Below are positions 16,923-24,992 of a stretch of DNA of 63,601 nucleotides, piece by piece. Numbering within the stretch: position 1 is the first letter of the stretch; every line of letters starts with the position of its first letter. The position numbers and the translations under genes were made by a program. The notes below the pieces were generated by a model. The model ran no database searches. It was not told the origin of the DNA and saw only the letters and a program-made list of their open reading frames with translations. This DNA comes from JAFASC01 sp034669505. Lineage in GTDB: Bacteria; Pseudomonadota; Alphaproteobacteria; Rhizobiales; Beijerinckiaceae. The stretch covers positions 1 to 63,601 of the forward strand of contig JAXDNJ010000077.1 of the NCBI GenBank assembly GCA_034669505.1, given 5' to 3'.

Positions 16923-16964
16923 GCGAGAGCGCGTCCAAATGATGACGCGCAACGCAATCTGGCA

Positions 16965-17924
16965 TCAACCCCCCGAGACTCCCTGCGTCGCCACATAAAC
17001 AGCGTATATCGATTGGCTCGCGGCCATGAACAGGCGATTGCGCATCGGACCGCCGAAGCACAGATTGGCGCAGCGCTCGGGCAGTGCAATTCTGCCGATC
17101 GGACGCCCTTGCGGGTTGAAGATCATGACCCCGTCGAGGTCATCGCTTCCCATGCCCCATCCGCACCAGAGATTGCCGTCGATATCGCAGCGCATGCCGT
17201 CGGGCGTGCCGCGGCCGGCTTCAATCAAGATGTCGCCGCCCGAAAGTGTCCGCCCGTCATCTGCCACGTCATAGACGCGGATGTTGCGGTTCGGCACGCC
17301 GCGGGATTCCACGATATAAAGCCGCTTTTCGTCCGGCGAGAAACACAGGCCGTTCGGTCCCTTCACGCCGTCGGCGACAACAATTGCTTCGCCCGTTTCC
17401 GGATCGAGGCGATAGACATTTTGTGGAAGTTCCGGCTCCGCCTGGCGCCCTTCGTAGTTGGCCAAGATGCCGAACGGTGGATCGGTGAACCAGATCGAGC
17501 CATCCGACTTGACGACGACATCGTTGGGTGAGTTCAGCCGCTTGCCTTCGAAGCGGTCGATAAGGACGGTGATCGAGCCATCATATTCGGTGCGTGTCAC
17601 GCGCCGCATGTGCTCGCAAGTGATGAGCCGGCCCTGGCGATCGCGCGTGTTGCCATTGCCGTAGTTCGATGGGCGGCGGAACACGCTGACCGTTCCGGTC
17701 TCCTCCTCCCACTTCATCATCCGATTGTTGGGAATATCGCTCCACAGGAGATATCGGCCGTCTCCGAACCAGACCGGTCCCTCGCACCAACGAAATCCGG
17801 TCGCCAGACGCTCAACCGCCGCCAGAGGCAGATGGTAGCGCGCGAAGCTTGGATCGAGCATCTGCACGGCAGGGTCGGGATAGCGCTGCGTTGGTGACCA
17901 TGCAGGCGGTGTGTTCTTTTCCAC
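16965..17924 (-). CDS. SMP-30/gluconolactonase/LRE family lactone hydrolase
   Basis: 319 residues of a six-bladed beta-propeller lactonase. Visible landmarks: GFRWCEGPVWFGDGRYLLWSD with the metal Glu in EGP, RLNSPNDVVVKSDGSIWFTD with the conserved Asn-Asp, GPNGLCFSPDE and GTPDGMRCDIDGNLWCG with the catalytic Asp region. I chose GTG 17924 because the family N-terminus starts here and an earlier start would overlap the divergent gene. Family members open gluconolactone or aldarolactones; its divergent neighbour makes such lactones, which suggests a two-step oxidation-hydrolysis. Confidence 0.87.
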   Translation of the reverse strand: MEKNTPPAWSPTQRYPDPAVQMLDPSFARYHLPLAAVERLATGFRWCEGPVWFGDGRYLLWSDIPNNRMMKWEEETGTVSVFRRPSNYGNGNTRDRQGRLITCEHMRRVTRTEYDGSITVLIDRFEGKRLNSPNDVVVKSDGSIWFTDPPFGILANYEGRQAEPELPQNVYRLDPETGEAIVVADGVKGPNGLCFSPDEKRLYIVESRGVPNRNIRVYDVADDGRTLSGGDILIEAGRGTPDGMRCDIDGNLWCGWGMGSDDLDGVMIFNPQGRPIGRIALPERCANLCFGGPMRNRLFMAASQSIYAVYVATQGVSGG

Positions 17925-18028
17925 AATCGGCTCCGATATGTGACAATCGCCGGGTAGGCGGAGAGTCGATACGGTGCGTCGGCGATGAGCGTCAAGAACG
18001 CACTGGCCCAGCATAGAAGGAGAGATCG

Positions 18029-18841
18029 GTGCCGAATGAAGCGAAGAAGCCCGTCCTGTTGACGGGCGCATCTGGCGCGCTCGGGCGGGTACTCGCCGCG
18101 GCGCTTGCGCAGAAGGGCTGGCGCTTACGTCTCACTGATATTCAGCCTTTTCCCGGGCCTGATCCGCAGGGCGCAACATTCGAGCTCGCGGATATTTCCG
18201 ATGCTGACGGAAGCGGCATTCGCCGGCTCGCCGACGGGTGTAGCGCCATCCTGCATTTCGGCGGCATCTCCGTCGAACGGCCTTTCGATGAAGTGATCGG
18301 CCCCAATATCCGGGGTCTCTACAACATCTACGAGGCGGCGCGCGATGCCAAGGCGCGGGTTATCTTTGCTTCATCCAATCATACCGTGGGATTTCACAGG
18401 CGCGACGAAGTGCTCGATGTCGACTGCACGTTTCGCCCCGACGGCTATTACGGCCTCTCGAAAGCTTACGGCGAGCTGATGGGGGAACTGTATTTCGCCA
18501 AACATGGCATCGAAAGCGTGCTCGTTCGTATCGGTTCCTGCTTTCCAGAACCCACAGATGCGCGCATGCTTGCAACCTGGCTATCCTACGACGATCTCGT
18601 CAGTCTTTGCGAATGCGCGTTGCGGGCAGACAAGGTCGGATGCATCAAAATCTGGGGCACATCCAACAACAGCCGGATGACGTGGTGGAAGGGCGACGCG
18701 CGCGACGTGATTGGATGGTTACCCACCTCCAGCGCCGACAAGTATGCCGACGCTCTCGCCGGCAAGACGACCGGTGATTCGGTTGTCGAGCGGCACCAGG
18801 GCGGTGCGTATTGCCGCGTCGATTACTCCCGTCCCGATTGA
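18029..18841 (+). CDS. NAD-dependent epimerase/dehydratase, uronate dehydrogenase-like
   Basis: 270-residue extended-SDR protein. The cofactor motif is TGASGALG, and the catalytic Tyr141-xxx-Lys145 lies in YYGLSK. The segments FASSNHTVGF, VRIGSCFPEPTDARMLATWL and SYDD are strongly characteristic of uronate dehydrogenase, which oxidises glucuronate or galacturonate to an aldarolactone. GTG start preceded by AAGGAGAG. It faces the SMP-30 lactonase gene over 104 bases and converges on the Liv importer. Relatives exist outside uronate metabolism, so activity on another hemiacetal is possible. Confidence 0.82.
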   Translation: MPNEAKKPVLLTGASGALGRVLAAALAQKGWRLRLTDIQPFPGPDPQGATFELADISDADGSGIRRLADGCSAILHFGGISVERPFDEVIGPNIRGLYNIYEAARDAKARVIFASSNHTVGFHRRDEVLDVDCTFRPDGYYGLSKAYGELMGELYFAKHGIESVLVRIGSCFPEPTDARMLATWLSYDDLVSLCECALRADKVGCIKIWGTSNNSRMTWWKGDARDVIGWLPTSSADKYADALAGKTTGDSVVERHQGGAYCRVDYSRPD

Positions 18842-18844
18842 CGG

Positions 18845-19549
18845 CTAAATCCCGAGATAGGCCGCCTGCACCTGCTTGTTGTTGGCGAGTTCCGTGCTCG
18901 TCCCGTGCATGATCACCTTGCCGCTCTCGAGCACATAGGCGCGCTGCACCAGGCTGAGCGCACGGCTGACATTCTGCTCGACCAGCAGGATCGCCGTGCC
19001 CATCGCATGGATTTCCTGGATCTTCTGAAACGTCATGTCGGTCACGACAGGTGCAAGCCCGAGCGACGGCTCGTCGAGCATAAGCAGACGCGGCTTCAGC
19101 ATCAGGCCGCGGCCGACCGCAAGCATCTGTTGCTCGCCGCCACTCATCGTGCCGGCAAGCTGCTTGCGGCGTGCGGCGAGCACCGGGAAGATGCTCAAAA
19201 CCAGATCGAGCGAGCGGCTGCGTTGGGCTTTTGCGGCTGGCACGTAGGCGCCAATCTCCAGGTTTTCTTGTACTGTCAGCTCGGGGAACACTTGTCGGCC
19301 CTCGGGCACGTGTGCGATGCCGAGTTCCGTCACTTTGTAGGGCGGCAGCGCGGCGATATTTCTGCCGCCGAAGGTGATCGCGCCTGAAGTCGAACGCAGA
19401 AGACCGGAAATCGTGCGCAGCGTCGTGCTTTTGCCAGCGCCGTTGGCGCCGAGAAGACCGACTGCCTCGCCTTCGCCGACACTGATGCTGACATCGTTCA
19501 GGGCTGGCACGGAACCGTAGCTCGCGCTTACTCGCGACAGTTCTAGCAT
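18845..19549 (-). CDS. livF: Branched-chain amino acid-type ABC transporter ATP-binding protein LivF
   Basis: 234 residues. Walker A GANGAGKST, Q-loop region, signature MSGGEQQMLAVGRGL, Walker B LLMLDEPSLGL. The LivF hallmark around IAHVPEGRQVFPELTVQENL distinguishes it from LivG. Overlaps the livG stop by seven bases. One of two ATPases for the importer encoded at 18845-23454. Confidence 0.93.
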   Translation of the reverse strand: MLELSRVSASYGSVPALNDVSISVGEGEAVGLLGANGAGKSTTLRTISGLLRSTSGAITFGGRNIAALPPYKVTELGIAHVPEGRQVFPELTVQENLEIGAYVPAAKAQRSRSLDLVLSIFPVLAARRKQLAGTMSGGEQQMLAVGRGLMLKPRLLMLDEPSLGLAPVVTDMTFQKIQEIHAMGTAILLVEQNVSRALSLVQRAYVLESGKVIMHGTSTELANNKQVQAAYLGI

Positions 19550-20295
19550 GGGAGCCCAAGAGGCTGCGCTGCATGCACGTACCCCGTACCGAGATAGGCG
19601 CGAATGACTTCTTCGTTCTCCACTACATCATTGGGGCTCCCCTCGGCGATCTTTTGTCCATGATCGAGCACGACGATATGACGTGCTACCGCCATGATCA
19701 CCCGCATCACGTGCTCGACGATCACGATGGTCAGCCCGCGTTGTGACAGCTTGCCGATCAGCGCAACGGCCTGATCGATCTCCGCCGGGTTGAGGCCCGC
19801 CATGACTTCGTCAAGGAGTAAGAGCCGCGGCTCGGTGGATAGCGCACGCGCCATTTCCAGCCGGCGCTGGTCTATCGTCGTTAGGCTTCGTGCCGGCACG
19901 TGTTCTTTGGCCGAGAGGCCGACAAATTCGATAGCTTCGCGGGCTCTGGCACGCGCGGCGTCGGGATTCCTGTCGCGCAGGAACGCGCCGGTCATGACGT
20001 TTGCCAGAACTGTCATTGTGCCGAACGGCCGGGCGACCTGAAACGTGCGCGCCAGACCATGTGCGCAAATGTCGTAAGGTCGCAAACCCGCGAGCTCGCG
20101 TCCGAACGCGCAGACCGAACCCGCATCCGCGCGATGGAACCCGGTGACCAGGTTGAAGCTCGTCGTTTTGCCGGCGCCGTTCGGACCAATGAGGGCAAGG
20201 GTCTCGCCCTCGTTGACGGCGAAGCTCAGGTCCTGGACGGCGCGCAGGCCGCCGAAGCGCTTGCTTAGATTGCGCACGATCAGTGCTTCAACCAT
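19543..20295 (-). CDS. livG: Branched-chain amino acid-type ABC transporter ATP-binding protein LivG
   Basis: 250 residues from ATG at 20293-20295, which opens MVEALIVRNLSKRFGG; an upstream in-frame ATG would extend deep into livM and is less likely. Walker A GPNGAGKTT, then the LivG-type insertion FNLVTGFHRADAGSVC and ARTFQVARPFGTMTVLANVM. The signature region is shifted (LTTIDQRRLEMARALS rather than LSGGQ), and the D-loop segment is LLLLDEVMAGLNPAEI. Overlaps the livM stop by eight bases. Confidence 0.92.
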   Translation of the reverse strand: MVEALIVRNLSKRFGGLRAVQDLSFAVNEGETLALIGPNGAGKTTSFNLVTGFHRADAGSVCAFGRELAGLRPYDICAHGLARTFQVARPFGTMTVLANVMTGAFLRDRNPDAARARAREAIEFVGLSAKEHVPARSLTTIDQRRLEMARALSTEPRLLLLDEVMAGLNPAEIDQAVALIGKLSQRGLTIVIVEHVMRVIMAVARHIVVLDHGQKIAEGSPNDVVENEEVIRAYLGTGYVHAAQPLGLPC

Positions 20296-21292
20296 CGAGG
20301 AGCGCCTCTTTCGTGCCCGCCAGCCGATGGCGGGCAACGCGTCGATAGGCGTCCGAAAACAGGCCGAGCAGACCGGAGGGCCTCCAGAGGATGACGGCGA
20401 TCAGGATCAGGCTGTAGACCGTCAATTGTACGCCGCCGGCGCTGCTGCCGAGCCAGCTTTGCAACAATGCGGATGTCGTTTCCAACAAGACCGTTCCGAC
20501 GACAGGACCCCACAACGTTCCGATGCCGCCGACGATGGAAACCAAGGCCGCCTCGACGGAAATGTTGAAGCTGAATGCAGTCGCGGGGTCGATGAAATAG
20601 ATGTACTGAACGTAGAACGTCCCGGCGAGCGCGGTAAGAAACGCGCTGATCATGTAGATATCGCGTTTGATCCGCGGGGCGTTCACGCCGATTGCTTCGG
20701 CCGCATCCTCGTCCTCGCCGATCGCGACCAGGTAATAACCCATCCACGAGTGCTCGATGCGGTAAGTGATCGCAAGACCAATCGAGAGCAAACTAAGCGC
20801 GACGTAATAATAGGCCGCCTTCGCGTCGAACTGCATCATCAATGGGGCATCGCCGAAATTCGGAATCGTCGTTCCCTCGGCACCCCACGCAAAATCGCGG
20901 AATTTTAGAAAGAGCAGCATAAACACTTGCGCCGTCGCGATCGTCGCGATCGCGAAATACGGCCCGCGGAGGCGGAAGCACAAGGCGCCGATCGGCAAGC
21001 TTGCGAGCATCGCCACGACGCCTCCGGCGAGCATGCCGAGCCAAGGCGAGATGCCGAACCTGATCTCCAGGATCGTGGAGGTATACGCGCCCAAGCCAAA
21101 GTAGGCAGCGTGCCCCAAAGAGAGCTGCTTGGCGTAGCCGCCCATCAGGTTCCAGGCGACGCCGATGAAGGCGAACAGCAAGATCCTGATAAAAATGTCG
21201 ACTGCGAACCGGCTGGTCACGACGAGAGGCAACACGAGCAGCGCCGCGGCGAGAAGCCCAAGCCACAGCCAGGTGCGGTGCCTCTGCATCAT
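20288..21292 (-). CDS. livM: Branched-chain amino acid-type ABC transporter permease LivM
   Basis: 334 residues with about nine membrane segments. Typical LivM landmarks: FAFIGVAWNLMGGYAKQLSLGHAAYFGLGAY (only the core NLMGGYAKQLSLGHA is diagnostic), the cytoplasmic loop GEDEDAAEAIGVN that contacts the ATPase, and LVSIVGGIGTLWGPVVG. ATG start overlaps the livH stop as ATGA. Confidence 0.93.
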   Translation of the reverse strand: MMQRHRTWLWLGLLAAALLVLPLVVTSRFAVDIFIRILLFAFIGVAWNLMGGYAKQLSLGHAAYFGLGAYTSTILEIRFGISPWLGMLAGGVVAMLASLPIGALCFRLRGPYFAIATIATAQVFMLLFLKFRDFAWGAEGTTIPNFGDAPLMMQFDAKAAYYYVALSLLSIGLAITYRIEHSWMGYYLVAIGEDEDAAEAIGVNAPRIKRDIYMISAFLTALAGTFYVQYIYFIDPATAFSFNISVEAALVSIVGGIGTLWGPVVGTVLLETTSALLQSWLGSSAGGVQLTVYSLILIAVILWRPSGLLGLFSDAYRRVARHRLAGTKEALLDG

Positions 21293-22158
21293 CGGGCGCG
21301 GCCGCCGGCGAGACCGCTGGGCCTGACCGCGAGGGTGAGGAGAAGCATCATGAAAACGACGATCAACCCTGAATCCGCGCCGACGAATTGAATCCCGAGC
21401 GACTCGGCAATCCCCATCATGAGGCTAGCAATGAGCGCGCCGGTCACATTGCCAAGCGTTCCCAGGACCACGGCGACGAACGCCATCAATACGAACACCT
21501 GGCCGGCCATAGGTGAGGCCGGATAGAACGGCATGAGCAGCGAGCCGGCCGCACCTGCGAGCGCCAGCGCCGCGCCGAAAGCGACCGCGAACACGCGGTG
21601 CGGATTGATGCCCATCAGCATGGCGACGTCGGGGTTCTGCGCCGCGGCCCGCATGGCTTTGCCTAAATCCGTGTAGTGGAGAAACAGCCAGAGAATGCCG
21701 CTAAAGGCCATCGCCAGCGCGAAGGCAATGAGCTTCGCGACGGGGACATAAAGCGCACCGAAATGCAGCGATTCGTCCGAGTAGGCGGTATGCACCGTGC
21801 GGTAATTCGCGGTGAACAGGAGCAAAGCTAGGTTCATCAGCAGCAGGGACAGAGCAAACGTGAGAAAGATCTGCGGCATGTCGCCGAGCCCCAGAACTCT
21901 GCGGATTAAGAAATGCTGCACGAGCATCCCGACAACAAAGAGGACCGGTATCGAGACGGCAAGCGAAACCAGGGGATCGATTCCGAACCTGCTCGCAAGG
22001 AAAAACGTGACGTACATCCCGATCATCACGAACTCGCCTTGCGCAAAGTTCACGATTTTCACGACGCCGAAGATCAGCGTCACGCCGATGCTCACAAGCG
22101 CGTAGATGCCGCCGATGAGCAGGCCGTTGATGACGGCCTGGGTCAGGGTTTCCAGCAT
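21289..22158 (-). CDS. livH: Branched-chain amino acid-type ABC transporter permease LivH
   Basis: 289 residues, about eight membrane segments. The N-terminus AVINGLLIGGIYALVSIGVT and the loop MRAAAQNPDVAMLMGINPHRV (EAA-like region) are LivH signatures. The gene follows the receptor gene after 12 bases and overlaps livM by four, so the permease pair is translationally coupled. Confidence 0.93.
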   Translation of the reverse strand: MLETLTQAVINGLLIGGIYALVSIGVTLIFGVVKIVNFAQGEFVMIGMYVTFFLASRFGIDPLVSLAVSIPVLFVVGMLVQHFLIRRVLGLGDMPQIFLTFALSLLLMNLALLLFTANYRTVHTAYSDESLHFGALYVPVAKLIAFALAMAFSGILWLFLHYTDLGKAMRAAAQNPDVAMLMGINPHRVFAVAFGAALALAGAAGSLLMPFYPASPMAGQVFVLMAFVAVVLGTLGNVTGALIASLMMGIAESLGIQFVGADSGLIVVFMMLLLTLAVRPSGLAGGRAR

Positions 22159-22170
22159 GGTCTTTAGCGC

Positions 22171-23454
22171 TTAAGTCTTCATCAGCGGCGCGCGGGCGTC
22201 CTCCTTCGGAAACACGCTGGCGAGATCGCCGTTCTGCCACTGCACGCCGACCGGATGGCCGTAGATGTTCTTTCCGTCCGGGCCGAACTTCACCTTGCCG
22301 CCGGGCGCCATCGCAGCATAACCCTCGGAGACGTCGAGCGTGGTGAGAGCGTCGCGCACCTTCTGCGGATCGGTCGATTCCGCGCGTTCCAGCGCATCGG
22401 CAAGCATGAATGTTTGGGCAACAAGGCCGCCGGCATATTCGAACAGGAATTCGCCATAGGTCTTCTGATAAACGGCGTTCACCTTCTGCGCGTTGGCATC
22501 AGAATCATGGTTCCAATGAGCAACGCCCTGCAGACCGTCCGCCAGACTGCCGACCGTCTTGTAAAAATCGGGAATGACAAAGCCGCCGGAGCCGCCGTTC
22601 ATCCCGATCTTGAGGCCGACCTGCTTGATCGTGCGCACGATCAGAATGAGGTCGTTCAGGTAGGAGACGGAGAACAACATGTCCGCACCCGAGGACTTCA
22701 CCTTGTTGATCAAGGGGCTCGCATCGGCAAACCCCGCGGAATACGGCTCGAACAGCACAATCTCGACGCCTTCCGCCGGCGCTTTCTCACGCAAACCGTT
22801 CGAGGTCGAGGTGCCGAACGCGGTGTTCTCGAAAATCACCGCCACCTTTGGCTTCTCGCCGACCAGGCGCGCCATTTGGAGCTGCGCTTGCGCGAACTGG
22901 GAAGCGCGCGCAAACGGCGTGAACGTGTAGCGGCGATTGACATTAAGTTGGTCTGAACTCGATCCGGTGATCAACGGCACCTTGGCGCGCTCGGCCACCT
23001 CGCTTGCGATCAACGTGAGCGCACTCGCATAGCAGCCATGGATCGCCGATACTTTGGAGCCGTTGATCAGGCGGTCTGTCTCGGTGCGCGTCACGGTGGT
23101 GTCGCTTTGCACATCCGAGACGATCAGATTGAGCTTGGCGCCGCCAAGCGACTTGATGCCACCGGCATCGTTGACCATCTGCACGGCGAGCTTCGCGGCA
23201 TTGACGCAGCCCTGTCCGATTTGGGCGAGACTCCCGGTGACTGGGTAAAGCGCGCCGATATTTATGGGCTCGGCCGCCCAGCCCCTCAGGGGAATGGCGC
23301 CGAACGCGGTCGCGGCGAGCGCGCCGCCTGCGGCTTGAACAAGAAAGTCCCGGCGAGGGAGCGATTTTACGGGGATCCCATCCGAACCGTATTGCGCGTT
23401 CACGGCATCCGTGGAGTTCTCACCCGTGCAACTTACGACAGAGGTCCTCTTCAT
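22171..23454 (-). CDS. ABC transporter substrate-binding protein, Liv type, Tat-exported
   Basis: 427 residues with a long N-terminal region carrying a twin-arginine signal (LPRRDFLVQAAGGALAATAF, residues about 32-51) before the mature receptor starting near EPINIGALYPVTGSLAQIG. The periplasmic-binding fold type I is evident (VSDVQSDTTVTRTE, VPLITGSSSDQLN, MNGGSGGFVIPDF). Ligands of such receptors range over amino acids, amides and aromatic acids. ATG start has a strong GGAGG site, and a promoter is visible upstream at 23475-23502. First gene of the five-gene importer operon. Confidence 0.9.
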   Translation of the reverse strand: MKRTSVVSCTGENSTDAVNAQYGSDGIPVKSLPRRDFLVQAAGGALAATAFGAIPLRGWAAEPINIGALYPVTGSLAQIGQGCVNAAKLAVQMVNDAGGIKSLGGAKLNLIVSDVQSDTTVTRTETDRLINGSKVSAIHGCYASALTLIASEVAERAKVPLITGSSSDQLNVNRRYTFTPFARASQFAQAQLQMARLVGEKPKVAVIFENTAFGTSTSNGLREKAPAEGVEIVLFEPYSAGFADASPLINKVKSSGADMLFSVSYLNDLILIVRTIKQVGLKIGMNGGSGGFVIPDFYKTVGSLADGLQGVAHWNHDSDANAQKVNAVYQKTYGEFLFEYAGGLVAQTFMLADALERAESTDPQKVRDALTTLDVSEGYAAMAPGGKVKFGPDGKNIYGHPVGVQWQNGDLASVFPKEDARAPLMKT

Positions 23455-23474
23455 CTGATTTTCCTCCCCGAACG

Positions 23475-23502
23475 ACTATAGCTGTCGCTGCGCAATCCTC
23501 AA
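23475..23502 (-). promoter_or_regulatory. Sigma-70-like promoter of the Liv importer operon
   Basis: On the minus strand TTGAGG (23497-23502) and TATAGT (23475-23480) are separated by 16 bases, 21 bases before the receptor ATG. The match to TTGACA/TATAAT is good at both boxes. The short leader still contains the GGAGG ribosome site. Confidence 0.55.
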
Positions 23503-23542
23503 CGAGTGAGTCCAGGAACGCAACCGATGCGACCGCTCTCCC

Positions 23543-24032
23543 TGGATCCGCAGGCGCGCTCTGGCCATCTACGATCCCAGGAAAACGCACAATAGGCCAG
23601 CTGTGGTAGCGGGCATCATTCCCGACAAACTCGTCACGGAGCCGGCGTGCTTCCTCGCCACGCGCCACGCCAAGTCGCGGCAGCCGGTGTACCGATATTT
23701 TTTCAGCTATGTTCCGGAGAATGTCCGGGGCCGGGTTCCAGGCGCGGCACATTCGGACCAGTTGAGTACGTGTTCGGCAACTTTGGCCGCGACGAGACTC
23801 TAAAGATCGATTATACGTTTACGGACCAAGGCATTGCGGCCGTCGTCGAGCGGTATTGGACCAACTTCGCCAAAACGGGCAACCCGAACGGACCCGGGTG
23901 CTCTCCTGGCCGCAAGACAAAAATGACAGGGTGCTTGTTTTCAGCTTGACTTCGTTGGTCGCGAAATTCCACGCCTCAATTGAACGGCGCGAAAATCGAA
24001 ACCGCTGGACAGCCGAGGGCGTTGACGTTTGA
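23543..24032 (+). pseudogene. Carboxylesterase type B, decayed C-terminal remnant
   Basis: Three reading frames together spell the end of a type B carboxylesterase. The first carries LVTEPACFLATRHAKSRQPV and YRYFFSYVPENVRGRVPGAA. After a frameshift near 23750-23760 the second carries EYVFGNFGRDETL and RYWTNFAKTGNPNGPG. After another shift near 23895 the third carries VLSWPQDKNDRVLVF and ends at TGA 24030-24032. The catalytic histidine region (PGAAH) is at the first break and the nucleophile half of the gene is missing. The block fills the gap between two divergent genes. Sequencing error could explain one shift but not the missing N-terminal two thirds. Confidence 0.75.
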
Positions 24033-24061
24033 ATTAGAAAAAGGAAGGCCGGAGGACGCCA

Positions 24062-24730
24062 ATGAGACATGTGGCTTCAATCGCAGTCGGGACAGCATCG
24101 CTCCTATTTGCAGGAACCGTGTTGGCGCAGACCACTGCACCGCCCGCTCCTCAATCTCCGCCGGGCAGCACATCGGCCCGCACAGGTAAGCCCGCCGATC
24201 TTTGCGCCGAGATGCTTGCTTTTGTTCATCCTCCCGCGCCCGCATCAGCAGCCGCGCCTCCATCGGGACCCGCGGCCGCGGCGCAGCCGCCTGCCAACGC
24301 TGCAACCGCGGTCAGCGCACCGGCGCAGAGCGCAGCCGCGCCGCAGCCTTCTCCAAGCGGCGGCGCCCCCCAGCAATCATCGAGTTTGAGCGGGCCGGTG
24401 ACGCCCTCCGGCCCCGGGGCGTCGGGACCGCAAGGTGCAGCGCAACCCGGCGCCGGAGGGCCGCCCCCGGCGGCCGGGGATGCTGCTAAGCCGCCGGCTG
24501 CGCCCGCGCCCCAACAAGCTGCCGCCCCAGCAGCACCCGCGGCTCCGCCAGCGCCAAAGCCGACGGCGGCGCAAATCGAGAAGGTTGAGGCTGCAGCGCG
24601 CGATCACAATTTCCAGGGTTGCCGCGACTCCGCGCAGGAGATGCGCAAAGCCGGCATCGTGATAGCGCCGCCGCTGCTCGCGCTCGCGGCGCTAGACCTG
24701 AAATTCTTCGATGCCGATCAGAAGCAATAA
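24062..24730 (+). CDS. Exported proline/alanine-rich protein, unknown function
   Basis: 222 residues. A Sec signal peptide (MRHVASIAVGTASLLFAGTV, cleavage after LAQ) leads into a short module with RTGKPADLCAEMLAF. About 115 residues of Pro, Ala, Gln, Gly and Ser follow, probably disordered, then an ordered C-terminal module of about 50 residues (VEAAARDHNFQGCRDSAQEM). Each module has one cysteine, so an intramolecular disulfide across the linker is possible. Ribosome site GGAGGACG before ATG. I do not recognise the family. It is followed by another small exported protein and converges on the formate dehydrogenase operon. Confidence 0.75.
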   Translation: MRHVASIAVGTASLLFAGTVLAQTTAPPAPQSPPGSTSARTGKPADLCAEMLAFVHPPAPASAAAPPSGPAAAAQPPANAATAVSAPAQSAAAPQPSPSGGAPQQSSSLSGPVTPSGPGASGPQGAAQPGAGGPPPAAGDAAKPPAAPAPQQAAAPAAPAAPPAPKPTAAQIEKVEAAARDHNFQGCRDSAQEMRKAGIVIAPPLLALAALDLKFFDADQKQ

Positions 24731-24758
24731 TGAGAACGCCGTCTGAGGGAAGACGCCG

Positions 24759-24947
24759 ATGAAAGCCTTTGCTCTTGCAATCGCCGGGCTCGTGATAATT
24801 GCGGCGGGAGCGGCAGCCGTGCTTAACAGCGAGCAGACGCTCGCGTACAAAGCGTTCGCGACGTCGGGCGCGCGAGTTTCGGACCCCGGCTACAATCTCG
24901 TCGGAAAGAACTGGTCCGGCGATCCATCTGTCAAGGAAACGCACTAA
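24759..24947 (+). CDS. Small membrane-anchored or exported protein, 62 residues, unknown
   Basis: A hydrophobic N-terminus (MKAFALAIAGLVIIAAGAAA) is followed by about 40 polar residues ending DPGYNLVGKNWSGDPSVKE. The hydrophobic stretch could be a signal peptide or an anchor. I recall similar short Hyphomicrobiales proteins sharing a GxNLVGxNWSG tail, without a known role. It lies 28 bases after the proline/alanine-rich gene and probably shares its transcript. Confidence 0.6.
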   Translation: MKAFALAIAGLVIIAAGAAAVLNSEQTLAYKAFATSGARVSDPGYNLVGKNWSGDPSVKETH

Positions 24948-24950
24948 TAA

Positions 24951-24974
24951 TGCGCGGGTAAACAGGCCCGCGCA
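24951..24974. terminator. Perfect 8-bp hairpin between convergent genes
   Basis: TGCGCGGG (24951-24958) pairs perfectly with CCCGCGCA (24967-24974) over an eight-base loop. It sits between the stop of the 62-residue gene and the stop of the formate dehydrogenase gamma gene, where a bidirectional terminator is expected. No T run on either side, so it may act with Rho or as an RNA 3' end stabiliser. Confidence 0.5.
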
Positions 24975-24992
24975 CCAGTCGTGATAGGCGGT

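Noticed and set aside
17925..18071. Longer start for the SMP-30 lactonase
   Set aside because: It would overlap the divergent gene and adds sequence unlike the family; GTG 17924 fits the conserved N-terminus.
23420..23752. 110-codon minus-strand open frame upstream of the Liv receptor gene
   Set aside because: It overlaps the receptor promoter and is antisense to the esterase relic; no domain is recognisable.
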